Shown: piece after piece, positions 34,437 to 42,715 of the stretch
How the letters are laid out: each line of letters starts with the position of its first letter
Numbering within the stretch: the stretch's first letter is position 1
Assembly (NCBI GenBank): GCA_028719205.1
Contig: JAQUKH010000005.1
Span: 43,016 to 107,015 of the forward strand
Direction of reading: 5' to 3'
Origin: a bacterium
GTDB taxonomy: Bacteria; JACRDZ01; JAQUKH01
DNA: 64,000 bases
The notes under the pieces: model-generated
What the model was told of the DNA's origin: nothing
Seen by the model: the letters and a program-made list of their open reading frames with translations, nothing else
Database searches by the model: none
Position numbers and translations under genes: made by a program

Positions 34437-35237
34437 ATGAATACAAGAATAATTGCAATAGTTAACCAAAAAGGCGGCGTCGGTAAAACCACCTCCGCGG
34501 TAAATTTAAGTGCCGGGCTTGCGATGATGGGCCATAAGACTTTGCTTATTGATATAGATCATCAGTCAAATACCAGTTCAAGCTTAGGGGTTCGCCCATT
34601 AACCCAGGAAAATACCGTTTGCCAGCTTTTTACGGCCCCCGCGGAAACTTTTAATATCTCCACAATCATTCTGGAAACTATGGTGGATAATTTGTTTTTA
34701 ATACCTTCGCACAGGAACCTGTCGTCGGTAGAATTAGACCTGCCGTATAAAACTAATATTGATAATAGAATTATGTTAAGAGACCGGATCTCAATTATCT
34801 CTAATAATTATGAATTTATTATTATTGACTGCCCGCCATCACTAAACCTTCTGGCAATTAACTGCCTTACCTGCGCTAAAGAAATATTGATCCCGATAAA
34901 AAGCGAGGATAAATTCTCATTGGACGGAATCGTCCAGCTGCATTCAGTTATATCCAGCATAAAACAAAATCTTAATCCCGATATTGAAATAATGGGATAT
35001 TTACCTACATTTTACACCGCATCCACTAATCTGGCCAGAGAAATTCTTGACCAATTAAAAAAACAATTTGACAAACAAGTTTTTGAAACAGTTATTGGAA
35101 AACGGATCCATATCGCAGAAGCACCAATAGCACATCAACCGGTACAGTTATACGCCAAGGGATCATATGGGGCAAAGGCATATAACGAACTGGCTAAGGA
35201 GGTAATTAACCGTGGCAAAGAAAAAATTATTAGCTGA
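34437..35237 (+). CDS. ParA/Soj-type ATPase
   Basis: 266 aa. Deviant Walker A KGGVGKTT (11-18), Walker A' IDIDHQ and IIDCPPSLN confirm a ParA/MinD-family ATPase; it matches the chromosomal Soj form. These ATPases move DNA or protein cargo over the nucleoid. No parB homologue or parS-like site is seen; the next gene, overlapping by 26 bp, encodes a small protein that may replace it. Confidence 0.9.
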   Translation: MNTRIIAIVNQKGGVGKTTSAVNLSAGLAMMGHKTLLIDIDHQSNTSSSLGVRPLTQENTVCQLFTAPAETFNISTIILETMVDNLFLIPSHRNLSSVELDLPYKTNIDNRIMLRDRISIISNNYEFIIIDCPPSLNLLAINCLTCAKEILIPIKSEDKFSLDGIVQLHSVISSIKQNLNPDIEIMGYLPTFYTASTNLAREILDQLKKQFDKQVFETVIGKRIHIAEAPIAHQPVQLYAKGSYGAKAYNELAKEVINRGKEKIIS

Positions 35238-35604
35238 TGATTATCTGGCTACCCAGCTTGCGATCTTAACCCCCTCTCCTAATATTTCATCCACGCTTGT
35301 TCGAGGGCCTTTAGTAAGACACTTAATAATGAAAGAACATCTCGAGGAAGAGAAAAAAGCGGTTGAAATTATAACAATCGATATAAATCCGATAAAAAGA
35401 GAGATCGGCACGTTAGCTGTTAAATTTATGGGAAGAAAAGGCAAGCTCATTGAGGAAAAAATACAAAAAGCCAATACCCCCCGTGAAATTATGCAATCTC
35501 TCAAAGATATTGAAAAATTCGCGTCGATCTTTTTAAAAACAAGCATAGCCGAACAAATGCTGGAAGAAATGCATTGGACGGCAAACCAATTTATCCAGCC
35601 ATAA
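35212..35604 (+). CDS. Small protein coupled to the ParA gene, unknown family
   Basis: 130 aa, GTG start eight nt after AAGGAGG, overlapping parA by 26 bp. Basic N-terminus (AKKKLLADDYLA), an acidic/basic helix (MKEHLEEEKKAVEI) and C-terminal helices. It lacks the ParB helix-turn-helix. Coupling to parA suggests it is the cargo, adaptor or regulator of the ATPase. It ends 7 bp before a structured repeat. Confidence 0.6.
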   Translation: MAKKKLLADDYLATQLAILTPSPNISSTLVRGPLVRHLIMKEHLEEEKKAVEIITIDINPIKREIGTLAVKFMGRKGKLIEEKIQKANTPREIMQSLKDIEKFASIFLKTSIAEQMLEEMHWTANQFIQP

Positions 35605-35611
35605 ACAAGAC

Positions 35612-35682
35612 TTAAGCGGAAGGTTCTGACTGAAAGTCAGGTTCTTTCCGCTTCTAGTTCTTGTTATCCTCGAAGGGGATAA
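35612..35682 (+). repeat. 71-bp two-hairpin dispersed repeat, copy A
   Basis: Begins TTAAGCGGAAG and ends TTATCCTCGAAGGGGATAA. Stem I is AAGCGGAA/TTCCGCTT enclosing TCTGACT/AGTCAGG; stem II is TTATCC/GGATAA. 62 of 71 positions match copy B (55260-55330, opposite strand). Each copy lies in the sense orientation of its neighbouring genes. Confidence 0.8.
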
Positions 35683-35700
35683 ACCTGAGTAAAAAAATAA

Positions 35701-35729
35701 TTTACTTTACTCCTATCCTGTGTTATCAT
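35701..35729 (+). promoter_or_regulatory. Promoter of the haem-binding-type protein gene
   Basis: TTTACT (35701-35706), 17-bp spacer, TATCAT (35724-35729) with TG one base before (extended -10). Predicted start about 35736, 19 nt before the ATG. It follows the repeat directly. Confidence 0.6.
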
Positions 35730-35754
35730 AACTAATATTTTTTTTGAGGATAGA

Positions 35755-37107
35755 ATGATAAATAAACCCGTGAGTATTTTCTTATTTTTTTTGATTTTAG
35801 TAATTGAACTGATATTCCCTTCCTTTATGCAAAAAATAGAATGTAAAGAATTCCCGGCAATCATTATGATATCTTTAAACCGTTCAATTATAAAAACAAT
35901 CGCCCGTGATTCCCTTGGACAGGAGCAGGACAAGATAATAAAAGATTTCGGTAAAACCAATATTCATATAAAAAATTTTAGTTATACCCATGTGGATACT
36001 TCAGTTTTGTTTAATATTACCACCGCCAATTATCAATTTATCGGCACCCCTCCTCCCGGTGTTAAAAAAGAAATGAAAATAACTTTTTCGTGCAGTAAAT
36101 TTACACTTTACAAAATGTCGATGGCTGATTATGAATTCAAAGACAATGATATGAATGAATTCAATGTAGGCGGAAACCCCATTGAATTTAAAATAATACC
36201 TGAAAGTGACTCGTATAATTTCTATTTTACATATAATATTACACCTGAGGAGCAGATAATACCAAAAGTGAAAGAGATAAAAAAAGAAGAACCTAAATCA
36301 ATCCCTAAAGAAAAAACACCTCCTGTTAAAAAAGACAACGTTGTCTATTCATATGAAACAAATCTTACACCGGTCATCGACGGTAAAGAATCAGATAGCG
36401 CTTGGGATATAGCACCCTTTACTATTATAAGCCTTTCGGGTAATCTGGATATTCAAAATATACAGGTTAAATCCATCCATACAAAAGAAAAAATATTTTT
36501 TATTTTTAAATGGCAGGACTTTAGTAATGATTATTTGCATAGATTATGGGTATGGGATAAAAACAGAAAAACCTATTTAGAAAATGACAGCCGCGAAGAC
36601 AGGCTGGTTATTAAATTTTCAATAAACAGTAATTTCGCTTCCTGCCCTGATGAAGGAATAGATTCCATAGCGGACATTTGGGACTGGCGGGCTGCGTTAA
36701 CTAATCCATCGGGATTTGCCGATGATAAAAAAGAAATAATGAGTTTAAGAAGATTACCCCGCTCATACGAAGTCAAAACGAAAAATAATAAAAAAATATA
36801 TCTTCAATATCTGCCTGATGAAGGAAATTCTCCTTACCGGCAGGATATAGCAACCGCTTTTTCAGGGGAAACCATCCCTCAATTTCTTACTCAAAAACCT
36901 TCCGGCAGCCGGGCTGATGTTCTTGCTTCCGGATCGTGGGATAAAAATTACTGGGTAGTAGAATTTGAACGCACACTTACTACTTCCGATACGGAGGACG
37001 TTCAATTTAATTCAAAAGACAACATTGATTTTTTAATTGCGGTTTATAATCATTCAGAACTGAGCAATCATAATTTTTCGCAAAAACTAAATTTTATTTT
37101 TAAATGA
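35755..37107 (+). CDS. Exported protein with ethylbenzene-dehydrogenase-type haem-binding domain
   Basis: 450 aa. A signal peptide or anchor (about 5-22) is followed by an unassigned beta-rich domain (about 30-165), a charged, Pro-rich linker (KEIKKEEPKSIPKEKTPPVK) and a domain (about 195-450) like the haem b-binding gamma subunit family: IDGKESDSAWDIAP, IHTKEKIFFIFKWQD, DIWDWRAALTNPSGFADD and GSWDKNYWVVEFERTL. Such domains carry electrons in the periplasm beside cytochromes. No CxxCH motif is present here. The membrane sensor gene follows 10 bp later, so the pair may be a redox or ligand-sensing unit. Confidence 0.75.
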   Translation: MINKPVSIFLFFLILVIELIFPSFMQKIECKEFPAIIMISLNRSIIKTIARDSLGQEQDKIIKDFGKTNIHIKNFSYTHVDTSVLFNITTANYQFIGTPPPGVKKEMKITFSCSKFTLYKMSMADYEFKDNDMNEFNVGGNPIEFKIIPESDSYNFYFTYNITPEEQIIPKVKEIKKEEPKSIPKEKTPPVKKDNVVYSYETNLTPVIDGKESDSAWDIAPFTIISLSGNLDIQNIQVKSIHTKEKIFFIFKWQDFSNDYLHRLWVWDKNRKTYLENDSREDRLVIKFSINSNFASCPDEGIDSIADIWDWRAALTNPSGFADDKKEIMSLRRLPRSYEVKTKNNKKIYLQYLPDEGNSPYRQDIATAFSGETIPQFLTQKPSGSRADVLASGSWDKNYWVVEFERTLTTSDTEDVQFNSKDNIDFLIAVYNHSELSNHNFSQKLNFIFK

Positions 37108-37117
37108 GGAGTTATTT

Positions 37118-37747
37118 ATGGGAGAAAAACCTGTCGGAAGTCAAATTCAATATTGGTTTTCAATACTTGTAATATTGGTCATTTCGATTAATATAGTAGG
37201 AATAACCGGTGTATTACAAATAAAGAAACGGCTGAATCAAACTATAGATAAATATCAGCCAATGGTAAAACTATGCGAAGGTATATATACAAATATACTT
37301 TCATCACAAATGGAAGCATATAAATTTCTTTCAGGTTATACCAAGAATACAAATTCGCTGACACCTTACATTAAAGAAACCCGAAAACTTATTGATGAAT
37401 TATCAGAATTGCAGTTAAGTTCCGCTTTAAACACACAAGTCCAGCTGATAAAAGATACACTTGACAAATATGATAAAACTTCATCCCTTCTTGAAAATTC
37501 GTCTACATGGGACCAAAAAGATCAGATTGAGAAAAATCTGATAAGCATGGGAAAAGAAATTACAGAAATGGCTTTGAAATTAAAAAATCAGGCGTATAAT
37601 GAAATCTCCGATAATAATGATCTCTCCAATAATACTATGAAAAGAGTAATTTTTCTTTTTCTGGGACTTTGCGGAGTAAGTATAATTATTACATTCCTGG
37701 AATATAAATTCTGGAATAAACTTCAAAAAATATTATTAAAATTATAA
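37118..37747 (+). CDS. Membrane protein with a four-helix-bundle sensor domain and no output domain
   Basis: 209 aa. Membrane helix 1 (about 12-33), a periplasmic helical region (about 35-180) like the four-helix-bundle sensors of chemoreceptors, and membrane helix 2 (about 178-197), then a short KFWNKLQKILLKL tail. There is no HAMP, kinase, methyl-accepting or GGDEF domain, so it is a sensor-only protein or works with a partner. Located 10 bp after the haem-binding-type protein, which may interact with its periplasmic part. Confidence 0.65.
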   Translation: MGEKPVGSQIQYWFSILVILVISINIVGITGVLQIKKRLNQTIDKYQPMVKLCEGIYTNILSSQMEAYKFLSGYTKNTNSLTPYIKETRKLIDELSELQLSSALNTQVQLIKDTLDKYDKTSSLLENSSTWDQKDQIEKNLISMGKEITEMALKLKNQAYNEISDNNDLSNNTMKRVIFLFLGLCGVSIIITFLEYKFWNKLQKILLKL

Positions 37748-37754
37748 CAAAATC

Positions 37755-38477
37755 ATGAATATTATATTATCAAAATTAATTGACCTCCAAAAAATGGATA
37801 CTGAAATTCTGAATTTAAAAAAAGATTCACTTAAAATACCTCTGGATATAAATAATGATCTTACTGTATTTCACGCGAAAGAGAAACAATTGCTGGATAC
37901 AAAAAATTTAATTTCTGAACTTCAAAAATTGAAGAGAGATCAAGAACGTGAAATAGAGACAAAAGATACTGAAATAACTAAATTAAACAGCCAGCTTTCT
38001 CAAATATCCACGAATAAAGAATATTCCACGCTTATATTTGAAATAGAAAATAAAAAGAAGGAAAAGGTAAAAATCGAGGAAACGGAATTGGAAGTTATGT
38101 ATAAAATAGAAACGCAGGAGAAAAACATCAAAAACGAGGAAAAAATATTCTCTGAAGAAAAAAATAAGATGGACAAAGAAAAAAAAATAAAAGAGGAAGC
38201 ATTAAATAAAATAAATAATGTTATTGAAGAAAAAATACAGCAAAGGACTGTATTAATGAAAGATATCCCTAAAGAAATATTATTCAAGTATGAACAAATA
38301 CTACGATCTAAAGAAGGAATAGCTGTAGCAAAAATTAATTTTACCAGAGAAGTTTGTCTTGGATGTCATATGAGCCTGCCTCCTCAACTTATTAATGAAG
38401 TAAAACCTAACAAAAAACTTCTAAATTGTGATAAATGCGGCAGGTTTTTATACTGGGAAGATGAAACGCATGGCTAA
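37755..38477 (+). CDS. Coiled-coil zinc-ribbon protein (DUF164 family)
   Basis: 240 aa. A long coiled coil (about 30-180) rich in E and K is followed by a C4 zinc ribbon: C-x2-C in VCLGCHM and C-x2-C in NCDKCGRF. This matches the DUF164 family, found widely in bacteria and thought to act with nucleic acids, function undefined. Its stop overlaps the radA start. Confidence 0.85.
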   Translation: MNIILSKLIDLQKMDTEILNLKKDSLKIPLDINNDLTVFHAKEKQLLDTKNLISELQKLKRDQEREIETKDTEITKLNSQLSQISTNKEYSTLIFEIENKKKEKVKIEETELEVMYKIETQEKNIKNEEKIFSEEKNKMDKEKKIKEEALNKINNVIEEKIQQRTVLMKDIPKEILFKYEQILRSKEGIAVAKINFTREVCLGCHMSLPPQLINEVKPNKKLLNCDKCGRFLYWEDETHG

Positions 38478-39822
38478 ATTAAAAGTCAGATATGTATGCC
38501 AGCAATGCGGATTTACTTCCCCAAAATGGCTGGGGAGATGCCCTGACTGCAGCCAGTGGAACAGCTTCATTGAAGAAATTGAAGAGGATCTTTCTCCACA
38601 TATACAAAACATATCCGCGGCAAATTCACCTCAACTGCTCCACAAAATAGAGATCGGATCCGAAGAAAGACTAAGTACCGGCCTGAAAGAATTTGACCTG
38701 GTGCTTGGCGGAGGTATCATACCAGGTTCTTTAATCCTGATCGGTGGAGAACCCGGTATCGGAAAGTCCACATTGATCCTGCAAACAGCCGATAACCTCG
38801 CAAAAAAATACGGTAAAATACTTTATGTATCAGGAGAAGAATCTCTCAAACAAATAAAACACCGGGCAGAACGGTTATCGATAAATTCCGAATCCATTTA
38901 CCTGCTTTCAGAAAATATTCTGGAAGTCATTTTGGACCAGATCCAGAAAACTAAACCCAAACTGGTAATTATTGATTCAATCCAGTCAATATATAAAAAT
39001 TCAATACCATCCTCACCCGGGACAATTACCCAAATAAGGGAATGCGCGAATCACTTAATGACGCTGGCTAAAAATGAATCAATAGCAACCATCATAATAG
39101 GCCATGTAACAAAGGATGGAGCCCTGGCGGGCCCTAAAACACTGGAACATCTGGTTGATACTGTATTATATTTTGAAGGAGACCTGCATCATAATTACAG
39201 GATACTCAGGACTATTAAAAACCGTTTCGGTAAAACTTCAGAAGTGGCGATCTTCAACATGGAATCAAAGGGATTGACGGAGGTGTTAAATCCTTCCTCT
39301 GTATTTATAACTGAACGGCCAAAAAAAACACCGGGTTCTGTAATTACAGTAATGATGGAAGGAACACGCCCTATTCTCGTTGAAATACAAGCGCTTGTAA
39401 GTTCCTCCAGTTTTAATATCCCGCAAAGAAAATCAACCGGCATAGATTATTCCAGGCTTATTTTGATCGTGGCGGTCCTTGAAAAACGCCTCGGGCTTTC
39501 CCTTGCTTCACAGGATATCTTTGTTAATGTAACGGGAGGACTGGATGTATCAGAACCTTCCGCGGACCTTGGAATTGCCATGGCTATTTATTCTTCATTC
39601 AGAAATATTCCGCTCAATGAAAAAATGGTTGTTATGGGAGAGGTCGGGCTTGGCGGCGAGGTTAGAAGCATAAATTATATTGAAAAAAGGATCAATGAAT
39701 CCGAAAAACTTGGTTTTGAAAAAATAGTCCTTCCCAAATATAATCTAAAAAATATTAATAAAATTCCGAATATTACATTTAAAGGGATATCATCTGTTGA
39801 AGAAGCAACAGATTTTGAATAG
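38470..39822 (+). CDS. radA: DNA repair protein RadA
   Basis: 450 aa from ATG 38470, chosen because GGGAAG lies nine nt upstream and the start overlaps the previous stop by 8 bp; upstream in-frame ATGs add residues the family lacks. N-terminal zinc finger C-x2-C...C-x2-C (VCQQCGF, CPDC), Walker A GGEPGIGKST, Walker B LVIIDSIQS, the RadA KNRFG motif and a Lon-like C-terminal domain. A RecA-like branch-migration motor in recombination. Confidence 0.95.
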   Translation: MAKLKVRYVCQQCGFTSPKWLGRCPDCSQWNSFIEEIEEDLSPHIQNISAANSPQLLHKIEIGSEERLSTGLKEFDLVLGGGIIPGSLILIGGEPGIGKSTLILQTADNLAKKYGKILYVSGEESLKQIKHRAERLSINSESIYLLSENILEVILDQIQKTKPKLVIIDSIQSIYKNSIPSSPGTITQIRECANHLMTLAKNESIATIIIGHVTKDGALAGPKTLEHLVDTVLYFEGDLHHNYRILRTIKNRFGKTSEVAIFNMESKGLTEVLNPSSVFITERPKKTPGSVITVMMEGTRPILVEIQALVSSSSFNIPQRKSTGIDYSRLILIVAVLEKRLGLSLASQDIFVNVTGGLDVSEPSADLGIAMAIYSSFRNIPLNEKMVVMGEVGLGGEVRSINYIEKRINESEKLGFEKIVLPKYNLKNINKIPNITFKGISSVEEATDFE

Positions 39823-39830
39823 GAGATAAC

Positions 39831-40841
39831 ATGGGAATAACACTTATAAGATTTATTTTTATTATCATCTCAGGCCTGTTAAGCTATAGGCTTACAAATC
39901 AATTATTCACAAAATTATCCCCTTATATCGGAACTACCATAGGGGTTTTAATTGCTTTAATTATAATAGCTGCTGAAGAGCGGCTGAAAAAAGTATCACT
40001 TAAAAATATTCTTATAATTATTTTAGGGCTTGCCGCCGGGTTAACTTTGGCTAATCTCGCGTTTACCTTATTTCTTCCCATTAACAATGAAGAACTTGCG
40101 ATCTTTGTCCGTATTTTTCTTAATCTTATTTGCGGGTATTTTGGTATCACTCTGGCAGTTAAAAAAGGCGGGGATCTGACTATTCTTGGTTCTAATATTA
40201 TCATTGGGCCCAGAGATCAAATGTTCAGCTATAAAATCCTGGATACGAATGTGATCATAGACGGGCGTATAGCGGAAATAGTTGAAAGCGGTTTTTTAGA
40301 AGGAACCCTTGTTATCCCCCAGTTCGTTCTCAATGAATTGCATCATATAGCGGATTCAGCTGATTCCCAAAAGCGAACCCGCGGCCGCAGAGGGCTTGAT
40401 ATATTAAATAAGATTCAAAAAAAACAAAACTTAAAAGTTGAAATAAGCGATAAGAATTTCCCTGATATCCGGGAAGTGGACGCGAAACTCGTGGCGCTTG
40501 CTAAATCTCTTTCATGCCCTGTTGTGACTAATGATTACAACCTTAATAAGATCGCGGAGCTTCAGGGAGTCCGGGTTTTAAATATTAATGATCTCGCTAA
40601 CGCGGTTAAACCGATCGTTCTCCCCGGCGAAACCATGCATGTCAGGATAATCAAGGAAGGCAAGGAATTCTCTCAGGGAATCGGTTATATGGATGACGGA
40701 ACCATGATCGTGGTAGATAACGGCAAAAGATATGTCGGCCAAAAGGTTGACGCCCTGGTAACAAGCGTCCTTCAAAACACCGCGGGCAGGATGATTTTTG
40801 CCCAATTCAAACAGGAATTAAAAAATGAGGAAAATAAATGA
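39831..40841 (+). CDS. PIN/TRAM-domain membrane protein (YacL type)
   Basis: 336 aa. Four membrane helices (about 5-125), a PIN nuclease domain (about 136-260, DTNVIIDGRIAEI, FVLNELHHIAD, VTNDYNLNKIAEL with the acidic residues kept) and a C-terminal TRAM RNA-binding domain (about 265-330). Probably a membrane-bound RNA nuclease or regulator. The order radA-PIN/TRAM-ispD is also known in Firmicutes and others. Overlaps ispD by 4 bp. Confidence 0.92.
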   Translation: MGITLIRFIFIIISGLLSYRLTNQLFTKLSPYIGTTIGVLIALIIIAAEERLKKVSLKNILIIILGLAAGLTLANLAFTLFLPINNEELAIFVRIFLNLICGYFGITLAVKKGGDLTILGSNIIIGPRDQMFSYKILDTNVIIDGRIAEIVESGFLEGTLVIPQFVLNELHHIADSADSQKRTRGRRGLDILNKIQKKQNLKVEISDKNFPDIREVDAKLVALAKSLSCPVVTNDYNLNKIAELQGVRVLNINDLANAVKPIVLPGETMHVRIIKEGKEFSQGIGYMDDGTMIVVDNGKRYVGQKVDALVTSVLQNTAGRMIFAQFKQELKNEENK

Positions 40842-41569
40842 TCAGCGTTATTATCCCCTCTGCCGGCCTGGGCAAACGTATAGGATTTAAAAAACAATAC
40901 TATCTTTTAAATAAAAAACCGATTCTCGCCTACACCCTTTCAATTTTTCAAAATAGCCCTCTTATCTCCGAAATTATATTGGCAGTGCCAAAAGATGACA
41001 TTAAATTTTCAAAAAATAATATTGTAATAAAATATAAATTTAATAAAGTCAAAAAAATTGTCGCCGGCGGGAAAACCCGCCAGATTTCAGTATCCAACGG
41101 ACTTAATGTTTGTGATCCAAAGTCAGAATATATTCTTGTCCATGACGCGGTACGCCCCTTTTTTGATAAAATGTTGCTCCCTGAACTAATAAAGGAAGTA
41201 AAAAAATACAAGGCTGTTGTCACAGCTGTTCCCGCGAGGGACACAATAAAAATAGCTTCACCGGATAAAATAATAATAAAAACCCCTCCCAGAAAGGATA
41301 TATATCTTGCCCAGACACCTCAAATATTTTCGCATGAATTAATTAAAAAAGCCTATCAAAAAGCCTTTAAAGAAAAATTCGCGGGAACTGATGACTCAAA
41401 CCTTGTAGAACGAACAGGTAAGAAGGTAAAAATATTTATCGGAAATGAAGAAAATATTAAGATCACCACACTAAATGATCTGGAAATAGCAGAAATTTTA
41501 GCCGCTAATTTTTTTCCCTCAACCTGCGGACCGCAATGGAAAAGGCATGATTATCAGTGTAAGGGTTAA
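40838..41569 (+). CDS. ispD: 2-C-methyl-D-erythritol 4-phosphate cytidylyltransferase
   Basis: 243 aa. Transfers CMP to MEP in the MEP isoprenoid pathway. SVIIPSAGLGKRIGFKKQY, VHDAVRPF and TDDSNLVE mark the active site. The family usually ends soon after TTLNDLEIAEIL; here about 20 extra residues (FFPSTCGPQWKRHDYQCKG) follow that read antisense into the convergent delta-60 gene, so the natural end has probably been changed by a deletion. Confidence 0.93.
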   Translation: MISVIIPSAGLGKRIGFKKQYYLLNKKPILAYTLSIFQNSPLISEIILAVPKDDIKFSKNNIVIKYKFNKVKKIVAGGKTRQISVSNGLNVCDPKSEYILVHDAVRPFFDKMLLPELIKEVKKYKAVVTAVPARDTIKIASPDKIIIKTPPRKDIYLAQTPQIFSHELIKKAYQKAFKEKFAGTDDSNLVERTGKKVKIFIGNEENIKITTLNDLEIAEILAANFFPSTCGPQWKRHDYQCKG

Positions 41570-42578
41570 ATGTCATGTCAATTGTACCATCGGTATTGAG
41601 CCTCGCTACATAGCTTTCCCCCGCACTCCCTATGCCTTTAAAAGTTCCACATGCAAGTATTTTGCCGTCAGGCTGCACTGAGATCAAATGGCCATCATAA
41701 CTATTATTATTATCCAGATTAAATGTCGTATCAGCGGTTCCATCAGAATTAAACCTCACGATATGGTTTATTTCTTTCCTTTCAATGCCGGTTAAAGACC
41801 GGCCCGCCAGAATCTTGCCGTTTTGTTGTACTGCAATGGAGATAACAAAGTTGCCTTCAATGTTTGAGGAATCTACTGATATCTCCCAATGCGGGTTAAA
41901 TGTCATATCAAGAGTTCCGTCGGAATTAAGCCTTGCGATACGATCCCTTGACTGGCCCCCAATGCTTGTAAATCCTCCCCCTGTTAGTATCTTCCCATCA
42001 GGCTGGACTACGATCGAGTAAACATTGTTATCAGGATTCGGATCAAATGTTGTATCAAGGGCCCCGTCTGGATTAAGCCTCACTATATGATTCCTTGTCT
42101 GGCCCCATACGCTTGTAAAAATCCCTCCAACGAGGATCTTATCGTCAGGCTGAACCTCAATGGAAGTAACATAACTGTTAAAATCAGGATTAAATGTCTC
42201 ATCAAGGGTTCCATTGGAATTAAGCCTGGCTATACCTTCTCTTAACTGGCCTCCGATGCTTGTAAAATCTCCCCCTACCAGTATCCTGCCGTCGTGCTGA
42301 ACTGCCATGGAGAACACAGCATTATTCGCATCCAGGCTGAATGCCGAGTCAATGGCCCCGTCGGGATCAAGCCTTACTATATAGTTTCTTCCCTTGCCGC
42401 TAATACTTTTGAAATTTCCCCCAGCCAGTATCTTTCCATCAAGCTGAACCGCAAAAGAATAGACATAGATATTAGACTCCAGATCAAAATCTTCAATGGC
42501 TGAAACCTGATGGATTTTTCCTGTAACCCCCGCCAAAAATAATAATGCTAAAAGAATTATCCTGAATTTTTTATCCAT
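41505..42578 (-). CDS. Secreted delta-60 repeat (DUF5122) beta-propeller-like protein, truncated
   Basis: 357 aa. A signal peptide (ILLALLFLAGVTG) is followed by about seven repeats of V-(S/M)-(I/A)VQ-DGKIL-GG-FTSIGG-----I-RLN-DGTLD-TF, the delta-60 repeat of about 48 residues used in large extracellular proteins. The last repeat stops after SIAV with an unrelated RRLREKN, so the gene is cut short. It ends 65 bp inside ispD in opposite orientation. Location outside the cell is inferred from the signal and the repeat family. Confidence 0.8.
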   Translation of the reverse strand: MDKKFRIILLALLFLAGVTGKIHQVSAIEDFDLESNIYVYSFAVQLDGKILAGGNFKSISGKGRNYIVRLDPDGAIDSAFSLDANNAVFSMAVQHDGRILVGGDFTSIGGQLREGIARLNSNGTLDETFNPDFNSYVTSIEVQPDDKILVGGIFTSVWGQTRNHIVRLNPDGALDTTFDPNPDNNVYSIVVQPDGKILTGGGFTSIGGQSRDRIARLNSDGTLDMTFNPHWEISVDSSNIEGNFVISIAVQQNGKILAGRSLTGIERKEINHIVRFNSDGTADTTFNLDNNNSYDGHLISVQPDGKILACGTFKGIGSAGESYVARLNTDGTIDMTFNPYTDNHAFSIAVRRLREKN

Positions 42579-42595
42579 AATATAATCCTCCTAAG

Positions 42596-42639
42596 AAAAA
42601 CCCGACACAGTAATTCTATTCTTCTTCTTACTTCGTGTC
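42596..42639 (-). terminator. Terminator after the PorV/M6 operon
   Basis: Minus strand: GACAC/GTGTC (42635-42639 with 42604-42608) extended by AGTAA/TTACT with a two-base bulge, then GGG and a run of T (42596-42600). It lies 77 bp past the PorV stop and just before the delta-60 gene start. Confidence 0.55.
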
Positions 42640-42715
42640 AATAAGTTTTAAGAAATTGCCAAGCCAATTCAGAAACATGTTGAGTTTTTTGAGGAATATT
42701 AAGTAATATTTCGGT

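Noticed and set aside
38428-38469. Longer RadA N-terminus from an upstream ATG
   Set aside because: It would overlap the DUF164 gene further and adds residues before the family start; ATG 38470 has the SD.
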